From the NCBI GenBank assembly GCA_030619735.1, contig JAUXAV010000019.1, positions 1-13,763 of the forward strand: 13,763 nt of DNA, given 5' to 3'. Shown here piece after piece: positions 1-6,602 of the stretch (its first letter is position 1; each line of letters begins with the position of its first letter). The stretch is from Candidatus Aenigmatarchaeota archaeon. GTDB taxonomy: Archaea > Aenigmatarchaeota > Aenigmatarchaeia > QMZP01 > JAUXAV01. The notes under the pieces are model-generated. The model did not search any database. It saw only the letters and a list, made by a program, of their open reading frames with translations, and was not told the origin of the DNA. The position numbers and the translations under genes were made by a program.

Positions 1-38
1 TCCGAGGCCTGAGGAGGAACCACAAGGAGAATCTTCAT
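1..38 (-). CDS. N-terminus of an unknown protein, cut by the window edge (possible B12-binding/radical-SAM type)
   Basis: Reading leftward from an ATG at 38, the frame gives MKILLVVPPQAS and then leaves the window. The motif M-K-I-L-L-V-x-P-P is common at the start of cobalamin-binding-domain radical SAM proteins, where it forms the first strand of a Rossmann-like fold. Twelve residues cannot prove the family. Support for a real start: a TATA-like stretch (TTTTTTAAG, minus strand, 61-69) lies about 27 nt upstream, the spacing seen at other leaderless genes here. A 12-nt palindrome (ATTTTATAAAAT, 39-50) abuts the ATG. The gene would be divergent from the flavoprotein at 133. Confidence 0.45.
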   Translation of the reverse strand, partial: MKILLVVPPQAS

Positions 39-60
39 ATTTTATAAAATCTCACCAAGA

Positions 61-69
61 CTTAAAAAA
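61..69 (-). promoter_or_regulatory. TATA-like box for the gene at 1-38
   Basis: TTTTTTAAG on the minus strand is centred about 27 nt before the ATG at 38. This is the spacing expected when archaeal transcription starts at or next to the start codon. Confidence 0.4.
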
Positions 70-102
70 GTTATTGCCCTTCGTGAATTGGGTGTGGGAA
101 GA

Positions 103-110
103 TTTATAAG
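103..110 (+). promoter_or_regulatory. TATA-like box for the flavoprotein gene
   Basis: TTTATAAG is centred about 27 nt before the ATG at 133, predicting a leaderless transcript. It supports that ATG over the TTG at 88, which lies upstream of the box and so would not be in such a transcript. Confidence 0.55.
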
Positions 111-132
111 TTATGTAATAATCACTATATTT

Positions 133-720
133 ATGGTAAAGGAAATCTTCATTCTGGGTGTTAATGGCTCTGCAAGAAAGGATGGCAACACAGCAAAATT
201 ATTGAAGAAGGTTCTTGATTATGCGAAAAAGGAAGGTGCCAAAACTGAAATTATGCATTTGATTGACAAGGATATAAAACCCTGCATAAGCTGTCTTGCA
301 GAAGAAAATTGCAAATACCCCTGCAATATTAAAGACGATATGCAGGGAATTTTTGAATTGCTCAAAAAAGTGGATTGTCTTATTCTTGGTTCTCCCACGT
401 ATTGGTATGCTGTGTCGGGGTTAATGAAAAATTTTATTGACAGGTTAACAGCTCAAGATATACTTGAACCACCAATTTTGGATGGCAAAGTCGCTGGCTT
501 TGTTTCGACTGCTTATCTGGACGGTTCGGCACAAGTAATTGCTCAAATGTTTCTGCCGCTTTCTTCAATGGGCGCAATTATAGTCCCTCACAGTGATGTG
601 CTTTCAAATAACGGAAAGGTCTGGAGAGCTGAGTTTGGAATAAATGTAGAAAAAAGACTTGCTAAAAATCTTATAACTTTAGCCGAACTTGTAAAAGATA
701 AACAAGGCGAGTGGTTCTAA
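133..720 (+). CDS. NADPH-dependent FMN reductase / iron-sulfur flavoprotein family
   Basis: A 195-aa protein with a flavodoxin-like fold, probably a cytoplasmic FMN-dependent electron carrier or reductase; the substrate is unknown. Residues 9-20 (GVNGSARKDGNT) form the phosphate-binding loop for FMN. SPTYWYAVSGLMKNFIDR at 87-104 is the second typical flavin-contact segment. Four cysteines at about 51, 54, 60 and 64 (spacing C-x2-C-x5-C-x3-C) resemble the cluster region of archaeal iron-sulfur flavoproteins, so a 4Fe-4S cluster is plausible though the spacing is not the classical one. I chose the ATG at 133 because the preceding 15 in-frame residues are unrelated to the family and a TATA-like box sits about 27 nt before this ATG. 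It converges on the ACT-domain gene. Family membership is firm; the cluster is inferred. Confidence 0.88.
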   Translation: MVKEIFILGVNGSARKDGNTAKLLKKVLDYAKKEGAKTEIMHLIDKDIKPCISCLAEENCKYPCNIKDDMQGIFELLKKVDCLILGSPTYWYAVSGLMKNFIDRLTAQDILEPPILDGKVAGFVSTAYLDGSAQVIAQMFLPLSSMGAIIVPHSDVLSNNGKVWRAEFGINVEKRLAKNLITLAELVKDKQGEWF

Positions 721-732
721 GCATTAGCTACT

Positions 733-1134
733 CTATTCCTCGATTTTGACTTGAAATCCTATATCTTTCAATGCCTGCACAGCAGTTTCCCATGTTTCCT
801 CGCGAACGAGGACATAGTCTTTGGAGAACGTGGAAACAATAAGTTCATTCAAACCCTTGTCTGAAATTGCTTTACTTATTTTGGCTAAGAAACCTTTTGC
901 AAGAAAGGGTGATGATACCTTGATTTCAATTAATTTGAACCATTTCATGTCTTTTTCGTGTTTCGTTTTTGAGACATTTTTCTCTTCTGTGATAACAGTA
1001 ATTTCTTCCTTATCTTGCATTATTAAGAAATGGTTCCCTGGTTCCTTTTCTTGTGTTTTCAAATATGCATATCTCTCTTTATGGACAATAACCGGGCTTG
1101 TTTTAATAATCTCTTCTAATGTTGGATTTCCCAT
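733..1134 (-). CDS. ACT-domain protein, last gene of the secY block
   Basis: A 133-aa soluble protein. The C-terminal half (about residues 68-130) reads as an ACT fold: FKLIEIKVSSPF, then a helix (LAKGFLAKISKAISDKG), then LNELIVSTFSKDYVLV, a second helix and a last strand. It resembles the stand-alone ACT proteins with an N-terminal ACT-like half (CASTOR-related ACT family) that bind amino acids as regulators. No enzyme domain is attached, so it is probably a ligand sensor; the ligand is unknown. The ATG lies 2 nt after the secY stop, with an SD-like GGAAGG about 5 nt upstream inside the end of secY, so it is very likely co-transcribed and possibly translationally coupled. It looks more AT-rich than secY. 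What links an ACT sensor to SecY cannot be read from the sequence. Confidence 0.75.
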   Translation of the reverse strand: MGNPTLEEIIKTSPVIVHKERYAYLKTQEKEPGNHFLIMQDKEEITVITEEKNVSKTKHEKDMKWFKLIEIKVSSPFLAKGFLAKISKAISDKGLNELIVSTFSKDYVLVREETWETAVQALKDIGFQVKIEE

Positions 1135-1136
1135 AC

Positions 1137-2666
1137 TTACCTTCCAATAAATCTTCTCACAGCGGGGTGCATGTCCTCCAGGTGCTGCATGGCAATTTCC
1201 TCATACAGGTTGAATATTATCATGGTAGCCAGCAGGATGCCTGTGCCTGTTCCCAGGGCCCAGGTGAAGTCTGCGTATGCTGCCAGGGCTCCCACGGCGG
1301 CTCCTCCCAGGACCGCAAGGTTCGGGATGTATCGGTTCAGGACCCTCTCAATTATCCTGATGTCCCTCCGGTAGCCGGGTATCTGCATGCCCGTGGACTG
1401 TATCTGGTTTGCCACGGAATGCGCATCCATTCCAGCGGAGCTGACCCAGAATATGGAGAAGATAACAGCCCCTCCAATCATGAGGCCTGCGTAAACAAAT
1501 ATCCTGATAATGTCCACCGGAGGTATGACTGCCAGGGAGCTTAGGCCAAGGGAAGAGACCATAAAGAACCAGGCAAGCCCTCCGAGGACAGCAAAACTCA
1601 GGGCGAACTTCCAGCCGCTCTTCTTTGTGAAGTATGCCAGGAGTATTCCTATGAAGGCGAAGATTCCCATAAAGACCATGAATCCGGATATGGAGGTGGT
1701 CCTGGGCGCCTGCAGGAAGTACAGCAAACCGCCCACTACATTGCCGTTTGCATCCACTGAAGCAAGCCAGTTGCTCCCGCCCTGCGCAACCATCCTGCCC
1801 ATCATCTGGATGTTCGCCAGAAGAGCCCCTATAAGGATTACCGGGATGTTGGAGGTATAGAAGAACCTGAGGGGCCAACGCCTGCCAAAGCCCCTGATGG
1901 AGCCGAATGCCAGGGGCACCTCCACCTTAAGGGCCTGGGCATAGACCACCAGGAAGAAGACCAGGAATGTGGCTATCACTGGGAGGAGTATGAGGAATGC
2001 CTGGAAGGGGTCTCCAAGGGTGGTTATGGCAGCGGGTATTGCGCCCACTGGAGGCGAGCCTGCAACCGGGAAGGTTCCTGTTGCTGTAAGGGGGTTGAAC
2101 ATCTTTGTCACTATCTGGCTTGAGACCCCTGCGACTATGAAGAGACCTACCCCTGAGCCGAAGCCCCATTTGGAAATCATCTCGTCCATGAAGATTATGA
2201 GCCATCCCCCTGCCGCTATCTGGAGAATGACAAGCCATACAACCCCTGCGCTCTGGGCTGGTATGGCGCCGAAGGAGACAAAGGCCCAGGCCTCTACTAT
2301 GCAGAATATTATTGCCATGAGCTTCTGGGTCCCCTGGAACAGGGTTTTCCCTTTCTCTGTATTCAGGTCCCAGGGAATCAGTTTGGAGCCCACCATCAGC
2401 TGGAGGATTATTGCGGCTGTCACTATGGGCCCTATACCCAGGGTAACCAAAGAGCCGAACTTTGAACCCAGTATTATCTGGAGATACTGCAGGTATTCGT
2501 ACTTGCCCTGGCTCACCCCATAGACCGTTATCTGGGACATTACAAAATAAAGGAACAGTATTATGCCTGTCCATTTCAGCTTTGCCCTGAAGGTGAGCCT
2601 CCTGATGGGGTTCGCAATGCCCGGGAGCTTTTCCAGGAGACCTATATAGATGTCTTCAAATGCCAT
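1137..2666 (-). CDS. secY: Preprotein translocase subunit SecY (Sec61 alpha)
   Basis: A 509-aa polytopic membrane protein, the protein-conducting channel of the Sec translocon; it works with SecE and Sec61 beta. The N-terminus (LPGIANPIRRLTFRAKLKW, then a hydrophobic helix with MSQITVYG) is typical of archaeal SecY. About ten hydrophobic segments follow, including the conserved stretch around GSKLIPWDLNTEKGKTLFQG and the cytosolic loop FGSIRGFGRRWPLRFFYTSNIPVIL that contacts ribosomes. The C-terminus (HPAVRRFIGR) looks complete. It is somewhat longer than the 430-490 aa usual in archaea. The start lies 2 nt past the stop of the 57-aa zinc-ribbon gene; a GGAGG-like stretch is about 13 nt upstream, a rather long spacing. 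Position after uL15 is canonical, except that three small genes separate them. Confidence 0.97.
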   Translation of the reverse strand: MAFEDIYIGLLEKLPGIANPIRRLTFRAKLKWTGIILFLYFVMSQITVYGVSQGKYEYLQYLQIILGSKFGSLVTLGIGPIVTAAIILQLMVGSKLIPWDLNTEKGKTLFQGTQKLMAIIFCIVEAWAFVSFGAIPAQSAGVVWLVILQIAAGGWLIIFMDEMISKWGFGSGVGLFIVAGVSSQIVTKMFNPLTATGTFPVAGSPPVGAIPAAITTLGDPFQAFLILLPVIATFLVFFLVVYAQALKVEVPLAFGSIRGFGRRWPLRFFYTSNIPVILIGALLANIQMMGRMVAQGGSNWLASVDANGNVVGGLLYFLQAPRTTSISGFMVFMGIFAFIGILLAYFTKKSGWKFALSFAVLGGLAWFFMVSSLGLSSLAVIPPVDIIRIFVYAGLMIGGAVIFSIFWVSSAGMDAHSVANQIQSTGMQIPGYRRDIRIIERVLNRYIPNLAVLGGAAVGALAAYADFTWALGTGTGILLATMIIFNLYEEIAMQHLEDMHPAVRRFIGR

Positions 2667-2668
2667 AA

Positions 2669-2842
2669 CTAACCAGCCGCCTCCCTCTCAATCCTTTCCG
2701 TTTCAGGGACAAGGAAGCCCGAGAAGTCGCAGTTCATGCAGTAATATTTGGGCTGTAGGCTGAAGGGGTCCAGGTACCTGACCCCGAGCCTTGTGCTCCT
2801 GCACTTCGGGCAGAACTTAACCCCGGTCTTTCTGAAAAGCAT
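2669..2842 (-). CDS. 57-aa zinc-ribbon protein directly upstream of secY
   Basis: A small protein starting MLFRKTGVKFCPKCRS. Two CxxC knuckles, CPKC at 11-14 and CMNC at 35-38, are separated by about 20 residues, which is a single zinc ribbon like those of transcription factors, RNA polymerase subunits and ribosomal proteins. The rest is a basic N-terminus and a short charged helix ending EREAAG. An SD-like AGGTGA sits about 6-7 nt before the ATG, and the stop is 2 nt before the secY ATG, so it is expressed as part of the block. I do not recognise a named family; it may bind RNA, ribosome or polymerase. The CxxC pair, SD and exact packing make coding likely. Confidence 0.8.
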   Translation of the reverse strand: MLFRKTGVKFCPKCRSTRLGVRYLDPFSLQPKYYCMNCDFSGFLVPETERIEREAAG

Positions 2843-2856
2843 AGTTATTCACCTGT

Positions 2857-2964
2857 CTACTCCATTCCCGCAACTCCCCTGTATCCGCATTTGGTGCATG
2901 CATTTATTGTCCCCTTCAGGGCCCAGTCAGGCTTCATATAGGAACCGCACCTTGGACATTTCAT
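2857..2964 (-). CDS. 35-aa mini zinc-ribbon protein
   Basis: A very short frame starting MKCPRCGSYMKPDWAL, with a second knuckle CTKCGYRG. Cysteines at 3, 6, 23 and 26 make a minimal zinc ribbon with almost nothing else. It lies 14 nt before the 57-aa zinc-ribbon gene; the intergenic stretch holds that gene's SD. A TATA-like TTTTTAAA (2991-2998, minus strand) overlapping the NUDIX stop codon lies about 30 nt before this ATG, so transcription could also start here with almost no leader. Two successive zinc-ribbon genes suggest a functional pair. Function unknown; the size alone makes annotation pipelines likely to miss it. Confidence 0.7.
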   Translation of the reverse strand: MKCPRCGSYMKPDWALKGTINACTKCGYRGVAGME

Positions 2965-2990
2965 ATTAAGAATAATTTAGGGCTTTCTGG

Positions 2991-2998
2991 TTTAAAAA
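2991..2998 (-). promoter_or_regulatory. TATA-like box overlapping the NUDIX stop codon
   Basis: TTTTTAAA on the minus strand contains the TAA stop of the NUDIX gene and lies about 30 nt before the ATG of the 35-aa zinc-ribbon gene. It is a candidate internal promoter for the zinc ribbons, secY and the ACT gene. Confidence 0.4.
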
Positions 2999-3405
2999 TC
3001 ATTTTCCGGACCGAAGCCCTGCTTCAGCAGATTCCGCATCGGAAGGAACAGGGGCTCCGGGAGCTTTCCCCATTCAAACCAGCCGATGTTTTTTGCCTTC
3101 CCGTTTTCCATTACCCTTGGCTCGCCTGATTCATAATCAGCAAGCATATGTATTGTTATGTAGTGTTTGCCCTCGTCCCTGAAGATATCATTTGTGACTG
3201 CCGCAAACCTTATGTTTTTTATCTCAATCCCGGCCTCTTCCCTGGTCTCCCTTCTTGCGCAGTCCTCGGGCCCTTCATTGAATCCCAGATGACCGCCAGG
3301 GGGGCACCATGTTCCCCTGCCATGGGAACCGGTTCTTTTCAGGAGCAAAAACCTTCCGTCCTTCACTATAAGTACGCCGATGCCTATCCTGGGAATTTTT
3401 TCCAT
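2992..3405 (-). CDS. NUDIX hydrolase (MutT-like)
   Basis: A 137-aa NUDIX-fold pyrophosphohydrolase. The Nudix box is intact at 38-60: G38, five residues, E44, seven residues, then RETREEAGI (R52, E53, E56, E57, G59), giving all Mg2+-binding glutamates. The lead-in GRGTWCPPGGHLGFNEG resembles enzymes acting on (d)NTPs such as the NUDT15/MutT group, so nucleotide-pool cleaning is a reasonable guess; the substrate cannot be read from sequence. It sits between uL15 and secY, where archaea normally have nothing or a short gap. A TATA-like GATATAAAT at the uL15 stop codon lies about 25 nt before its ATG, so it may have its own leaderless transcript inside the block. Confidence 0.93.
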   Translation of the reverse strand: MEKIPRIGIGVLIVKDGRFLLLKRTGSHGRGTWCPPGGHLGFNEGPEDCARRETREEAGIEIKNIRFAAVTNDIFRDEGKHYITIHMLADYESGEPRVMENGKAKNIGWFEWGKLPEPLFLPMRNLLKQGFGPENDF

Positions 3406-3422
3406 AATGAGAATTTGATTCT

Positions 3423-3433
3423 GGATTTATATC
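3423..3433 (-). promoter_or_regulatory. TATA-like box overlapping the uL15 stop codon
   Basis: GATATAAATCC on the minus strand includes the TAA stop of uL15 and is centred about 25 nt before the NUDIX ATG at 3405, the spacing of a leaderless archaeal promoter. Confidence 0.5.
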
Positions 3434-3834
3434 TTTATGAGCTTTCCACCGGCCCTCTCAATCTTTTCCTTTGCAGAGGCTGAGAACATGTCCGCTTTTA
3501 CGATTAGTTTCCGTGTCACCTGCCCCGCGCCCAGGAGCTTGTCATAGCCCAGCTCCTTCAGGTTTATCTCCTTGAGGCCCTTTTTCAGGGCGATTCTTTC
3601 CAGGTCCCTCAGGTTTATTGCCCTTACCCTGGCTTTTACCCTCTTGTCCCTGAGGGAATGGAAGCCTCTTTTGCCGAGCCTGTCCGGCTCGTTCTTGGCC
3701 ACCCAGACCCTCTTGTGCTTTTTGGAGCCTGCATAACCCCTTCCCCCTCTTGAACCTGCTCCCCTGTGCTTCTTGGGGCTGCCCCAGCCATGGGTCCTGT
3801 GGCCCCTCTGCTTGACTACCTTCTTTCTTTTCAT
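3427..3834 (-). CDS. rpl15: 50S ribosomal protein uL15
   Basis: A 135-aa large-subunit protein of the archaeal uL15 type. The N-terminus is basic and glycine-rich (GHRTHGWGSPKKHRGAGSRG), the extended tail that penetrates 23S rRNA. The C-terminal globular part (LLGAGQVTRKLIVKADMFSA...AGGKLIKI) matches the L15/L18e fold. Length is normal. It starts 8 nt after the uL30 stop, in the canonical uL30-uL15 order, with a GGTGAGG-like SD in the gap. Its stop codon lies within a TATA-like sequence that may drive the following NUDIX gene. Confidence 0.95.
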   Translation of the reverse strand: MKRKKVVKQRGHRTHGWGSPKKHRGAGSRGGRGYAGSKKHKRVWVAKNEPDRLGKRGFHSLRDKRVKARVRAINLRDLERIALKKGLKEINLKELGYDKLLGAGQVTRKLIVKADMFSASAKEKIERAGGKLIKI

Positions 3835-3842
3835 TTCCTCAC

Positions 3843-4259
3843 CTAAATCATCCTCTCCAAAAGCTCGTTAATCTTCTCGCCCCTGCAGCCCAAATCCCCC
3901 CTCGGGAAGACCCTTCTAATGGATTTGAAGCCTCTGCTCGGGGGGGAGAGCCTGAACACGGGCTTCATCTTCAGCTCCTGTTTTTCCTCTATCTTCCTGG
4001 CCAGGACCTTTACGTCCTTCTTTTCTATCCTCCTGTTTCCAGGATTCCTTCCCCTCTTCAGGATGAGGGCCTCCAGGAGCTTTGGCTCTATCTCGCCCCA
4101 GGTTATGTAGTTGCCGGCCTTTCTCAGCATGCCTTCAAAATCCGGGGTCTTCGGGACTATAACGCAGTGATTGACCCTGTTGAGCCTGAGCATTTTAAGG
4201 GTGTCATTCACATTGGCCGGGACCCCCACTGAGCCCCTTATCCTGATAACCGCTAACAT
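3843..4259 (-). CDS. rpl30: 50S ribosomal protein uL30
   Basis: A 138-aa archaeal uL30 (longer than the ~60-aa bacterial form). The core MLAVIRIRGSVGVPANVNDT, LRLNRVNHCVIVP and NYITWGEIEPKLLEALI are conserved in archaea, followed by the archaeal extension ending in FKSIRRVFPRGDLGCRGEKIN. Two in-frame ATGs are possible. The first (4268) directly abuts an AGGAGA sequence, leaving no spacer. The second (4259) lies about 10 nt past AGGAG and gives the usual family N-terminus, so I prefer it; the other would add only M-R-D. It lies between uS5 and uL15 in the standard order. Confidence 0.94.
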   Translation of the reverse strand: MLAVIRIRGSVGVPANVNDTLKMLRLNRVNHCVIVPKTPDFEGMLRKAGNYITWGEIEPKLLEALILKRGRNPGNRRIEKKDVKVLARKIEEKQELKMKPVFRLSPPSRGFKSIRRVFPRGDLGCRGEKINELLERMI

Positions 4260-4280
4260 ATCTCTCATTCTCCTGTTGGA

Positions 4281-4979
4281 TTAAAGCTCTCCCTTCATCT
4301 CATTCAGCCTTTTCAGCGCATTAAATACGGCAAATGCCAGATTGCCCCTGGTTGATGTCTTGCCTGAGGTTTTTACCCAGATATCCCTTATGCCGGCGAG
4401 CCTTAGTATTTTTTTGCTCTCGTCATCCGCCACTATCCCTACCCCCTTGGGTGCGGGCATCAGGGTTACCTTTACAGAGCCATGGCTCCCCTTAACCTTG
4501 AACGGGATTGAGTGGCTTCCTCCGCAGCCGCACTCCCAGCTTCCGCAGCCCCTTTTTACCCTTATGACCGAGAGCTTGGACTGGCCCGTGGCCTTCTCTA
4601 TGGCTGTCCTGTGCTCCCTGGAGCCTGCCTTCCCCACTCCCACTATGCCTTCCTCGTTTCCCACTATGATTATTGCACTTAATCTGAACCTCCTGCCTGA
4701 CCTGTGCATCCTGGATGTCATCTTGGTGGCGGTTCTCCTGATTCCGCCGCCCTTCCCGGGGCTTCCCCCTATATAGATTATCTCCTCCTTCAGGTTGGGA
4801 ATCAGGTTCTTCACTATCTCCGGCTCCAGGATTAGCTCGCCCTTCTCCAGGATTTCCTCAAGGCTCTTGTATTTACCCTTGACTACCTCCTGCCCCAGCT
4901 TTGTCTTGGGTATCCAGGGCTTCTCCTCTTCCTCCCTTCTGGGGCGCCTTCTTCCCCTGTTGTATCTTCCTTTTCTCAT
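4281..4979 (-). CDS. rps5: 30S ribosomal protein uS5
   Basis: A 232-aa archaeal uS5 that helps form the mRNA entry region and decoding fidelity centre of the small subunit. After a basic/acidic N-terminus (RGRRRPRREEEE) comes the double-stranded-RNA-binding-like S5 domain with FRLSAIIIVGNEEGIVGVGK, the archaeal cysteine motif GCGSWECGCGGSHSIPFK, and the C-terminal S5 domain (VTLMPAPKGVGIVADDESKKIL). Length is normal. The ATG is 2 nt after the bud32 stop. The cysteine cluster is a usual feature of archaeal uS5 and need not be a metal site. uL18, the usual upstream neighbour, is absent; bud32 takes its place. Confidence 0.96.
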   Translation of the reverse strand: MRKGRYNRGRRRPRREEEEKPWIPKTKLGQEVVKGKYKSLEEILEKGELILEPEIVKNLIPNLKEEIIYIGGSPGKGGGIRRTATKMTSRMHRSGRRFRLSAIIIVGNEEGIVGVGKAGSREHRTAIEKATGQSKLSVIRVKRGCGSWECGCGGSHSIPFKVKGSHGSVKVTLMPAPKGVGIVADDESKKILRLAGIRDIWVKTSGKTSTRGNLAFAVFNALKRLNEMKGEL

Positions 4980-4981
4980 TG

Positions 4982-5599
4982 CTATCCCTTGTACCTTCTT
5001 CTTTTCTCTATCTTTCTGAACCTCTGCAGGACGGTTTCTGAATTAGAATAGTTTTCACAGTAGGCTTTTAATATCTTTTGCCATGCCTCCTTTAAATGTT
5101 TGAAATGCGTGCTCTTCAGGGCCTCATACAGGAGGAACAGGTCCACTGCATAGTCCTCGGGCCTCCTGGTGGATTTTCCCAAACCAAAGTCAATAATGTA
5201 AAGTTTTCCTTCCTTTAGAATCATGTTAGAAGTTGTTAAATCCCCGTGCATTATTCCTGCTGAATGGAGCCTGGCTGCTGCCTCGCCTATCAACTCATAT
5301 ATAATAAATCTCTTGCCTTTGGGGGAGGGGTTCAGGACATCCTTTATCCTTTCCCCGTCCAGGAATTCCATCACTATCTTATCCTCTTTAAGGGAGAGTA
5401 TCCGGGGCGTGGAGACCCCTGCCCTCCTGGCCCTGTGGATGAAGTCCGCCTCCCTCCGGGTCCTGAGCTTCCTGATTTTGCTGTCCAACTGGGGGATGCG
5501 GTAGCCCTTCCTGATTCTGAACTTAACTAAAGCATCTTTGCCTTCATGCTTTTCCAGGGAAAGGATTGCTTCGGCCCCTTGGGCTATTAATTTACTCAT
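4982..5599 (-). CDS. bud32: KEOPS complex kinase/ATPase Bud32
   Basis: A 205-aa atypical small protein kinase (piD261/Bud32), a subunit of KEOPS, which makes the t6A modification at position 37 of ANN-decoding tRNAs. It activates Kae1, mainly as an ATPase. Visible motifs: QGAEA near the N-terminus in place of a glycine-rich loop, K26 in ALVKFRIRKGYR, E50 in TRREADF, the catalytic loop HGDLTTSN at 118-125 (D120, N125), and DFGLG at 137-141 as metal-binding motif. There is no activation-segment substrate lobe, as usual for Bud32. It heads the ribosomal block; a TATA-like TTATTAA (5621-5627) about 25 nt before the ATG predicts a leaderless start. Its partner Kae1 is separate at 9582-10565, so the two are neither fused nor adjacent here. 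Confidence 0.95.
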   Translation of the reverse strand: MSKLIAQGAEAILSLEKHEGKDALVKFRIRKGYRIPQLDSKIRKLRTRREADFIHRARRAGVSTPRILSLKEDKIVMEFLDGERIKDVLNPSPKGKRFIIYELIGEAAARLHSAGIMHGDLTTSNMILKEGKLYIIDFGLGKSTRRPEDYAVDLFLLYEALKSTHFKHLKEAWQKILKAYCENYSNSETVLQRFRKIEKRRRYKG

Positions 5600-5620
5600 A
5601 GTAAAGGGATGGAAAGGGGA

Positions 5621-5628
5621 TTAATAAG
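5621..5628 (-). promoter_or_regulatory. TATA-like box for the bud32-uS5-secY block
   Basis: CTTATTAA on the minus strand is centred about 25 nt before the bud32 ATG at 5599. It lies in the 38-nt gap after the stop of the 304-aa gene, so it is the most likely main promoter of the block. Confidence 0.55.
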
Positions 5629-5637
5629 CCTTTAGAA

Positions 5638-6552
5638 TTAGCTCTGCTGCTCACTCTGGCTGGTGGTTTTAGGTGTCTGGTCATCTTTCACTTCCGGAGT
5701 TGTATCGCCTGGCTCGGGCTTTTCGTGCTTTTTCGTTGCTTTCAGTATGGCAGCTCCAAATTTATTGAATTTTGACTTATAGTCAAAAGCAGATACAGGA
5801 TAAGTATAAAGGGCAGCTCCCGCAATTGCAAATTTACAGCTGCGGGGCCTTATCTTTTTTGCTCTCTTTCTTTCTTGGGAAAGGGGTGCAAACCAGTAAA
5901 CATACCAGGGGCACTTGTCTATTATTTCAATTTCATAGTCTTTTACGGTTTCTTGCAGGGCATATTTCAAATCTGTATTCACTTCCGCAAGCAGCTTAGT
6001 TGATTCCCTTTTTGCATTCTCCATTATTTCACAATTCTTCAGAATTTCTCCAAAAATATCCTTGTTTTCATCATAAAGGTCTTCCACCGTATAATTCAAA
6101 ATTATCTGGTTAGCGTGTAGTATGACCTGGGTTTGCTTTATGTTTGGAATGCCTTTTCTCAAAACCTTTACTGAATCTGTGTGTCCCAGTAAAGCATTTA
6201 TCGTTCCTGCATCAGATATACAAACTGGACGAACCTTTTCCACATCAGGTAGCCTGAGTAAGTTGGAGACAGATTCCCTCAAATCTTCCAAGGCCTGCTC
6301 ACCGCTGCTTTTCAGTGATGTTATTTTTGCAAGGTTGGCTCGCAGGTATGGATTGCCCTTGACAATTTTTTTGGCTACAGGTTTAAAACCATTTGGAGAA
6401 GTAACAGATTTATAAGCAGTATTAAAAACCTTGTCCATGTACTCCATAAGCTCTTGGACTCTTGGTATATTAAGGTTTCTATAAGTAGGTAAAGACCTTA
6501 AAGACCTTAATAAAGGAAGATAACCCCTTCCTATCCTTGCATTTTCTCTCAT
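5638..6552 (-). CDS. Unrecognised 304-aa protein
   Basis: I do not recognise this family. The N-terminal two thirds are mostly charged and probably helical (for example QALEDLRESVSNLLRL and NCEIMENAKRESTKLLAEV). An aromatic stretch CPWYVYWFAPL lies near residue 217, followed by a basic patch (ERKRAKKIRPR) and a mildly hydrophobic segment (CKFAIAGAALYTYPVSAF) that is too polar for a confident membrane helix. The last ~35 residues are a low-complexity tail rich in K, P, E, T, Q and S. No signal peptide, metal motif or nucleotide-binding loop is seen. The ATG has a TATA-like element about 26 nt upstream (leaderless) and it is divergent from the gene at 6611. Composition is more AT-rich than the ribosomal genes. 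Coding is likely; function unknown. Confidence 0.7.
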   Translation of the reverse strand: MRENARIGRGYLPLLRSLRSLPTYRNLNIPRVQELMEYMDKVFNTAYKSVTSPNGFKPVAKKIVKGNPYLRANLAKITSLKSSGEQALEDLRESVSNLLRLPDVEKVRPVCISDAGTINALLGHTDSVKVLRKGIPNIKQTQVILHANQIILNYTVEDLYDENKDIFGEILKNCEIMENAKRESTKLLAEVNTDLKYALQETVKDYEIEIIDKCPWYVYWFAPLSQERKRAKKIRPRSCKFAIAGAALYTYPVSAFDYKSKFNKFGAAILKATKKHEKPEPGDTTPEVKDDQTPKTTSQSEQQS

Positions 6553-6571
6553 GCACTATTTTTGACCATAA

Positions 6572-6583
6572 GCTTTTTAAGCT
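6572..6583. promoter_or_regulatory. Bidirectional TATA-like element between divergent genes
   Basis: GCTTTTTAAGCT is nearly symmetric and sits in a 58-nt divergent gap. It is centred about 26 nt before the minus-strand ATG (6552) and about 33 nt before the plus-strand GTG (6611), so it could serve both genes, with start of transcription at or very near each start codon. AAGCTT occurs twice, flanking a TTT. Confidence 0.45.
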
Positions 6584-6602
6584 TGGCTGTTCGCATTAAA
6601 TC

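Noticed and set aside
88..132. TTG start for the flavoprotein
   Set aside because: The extra 15 residues are not family-like and the TATA-like box lies between this TTG and the ATG at 133.
4281..4979. Cysteine cluster in uS5 as a novel metal site
   Set aside because: GCGSWECGCG is an ordinary feature of archaeal uS5.
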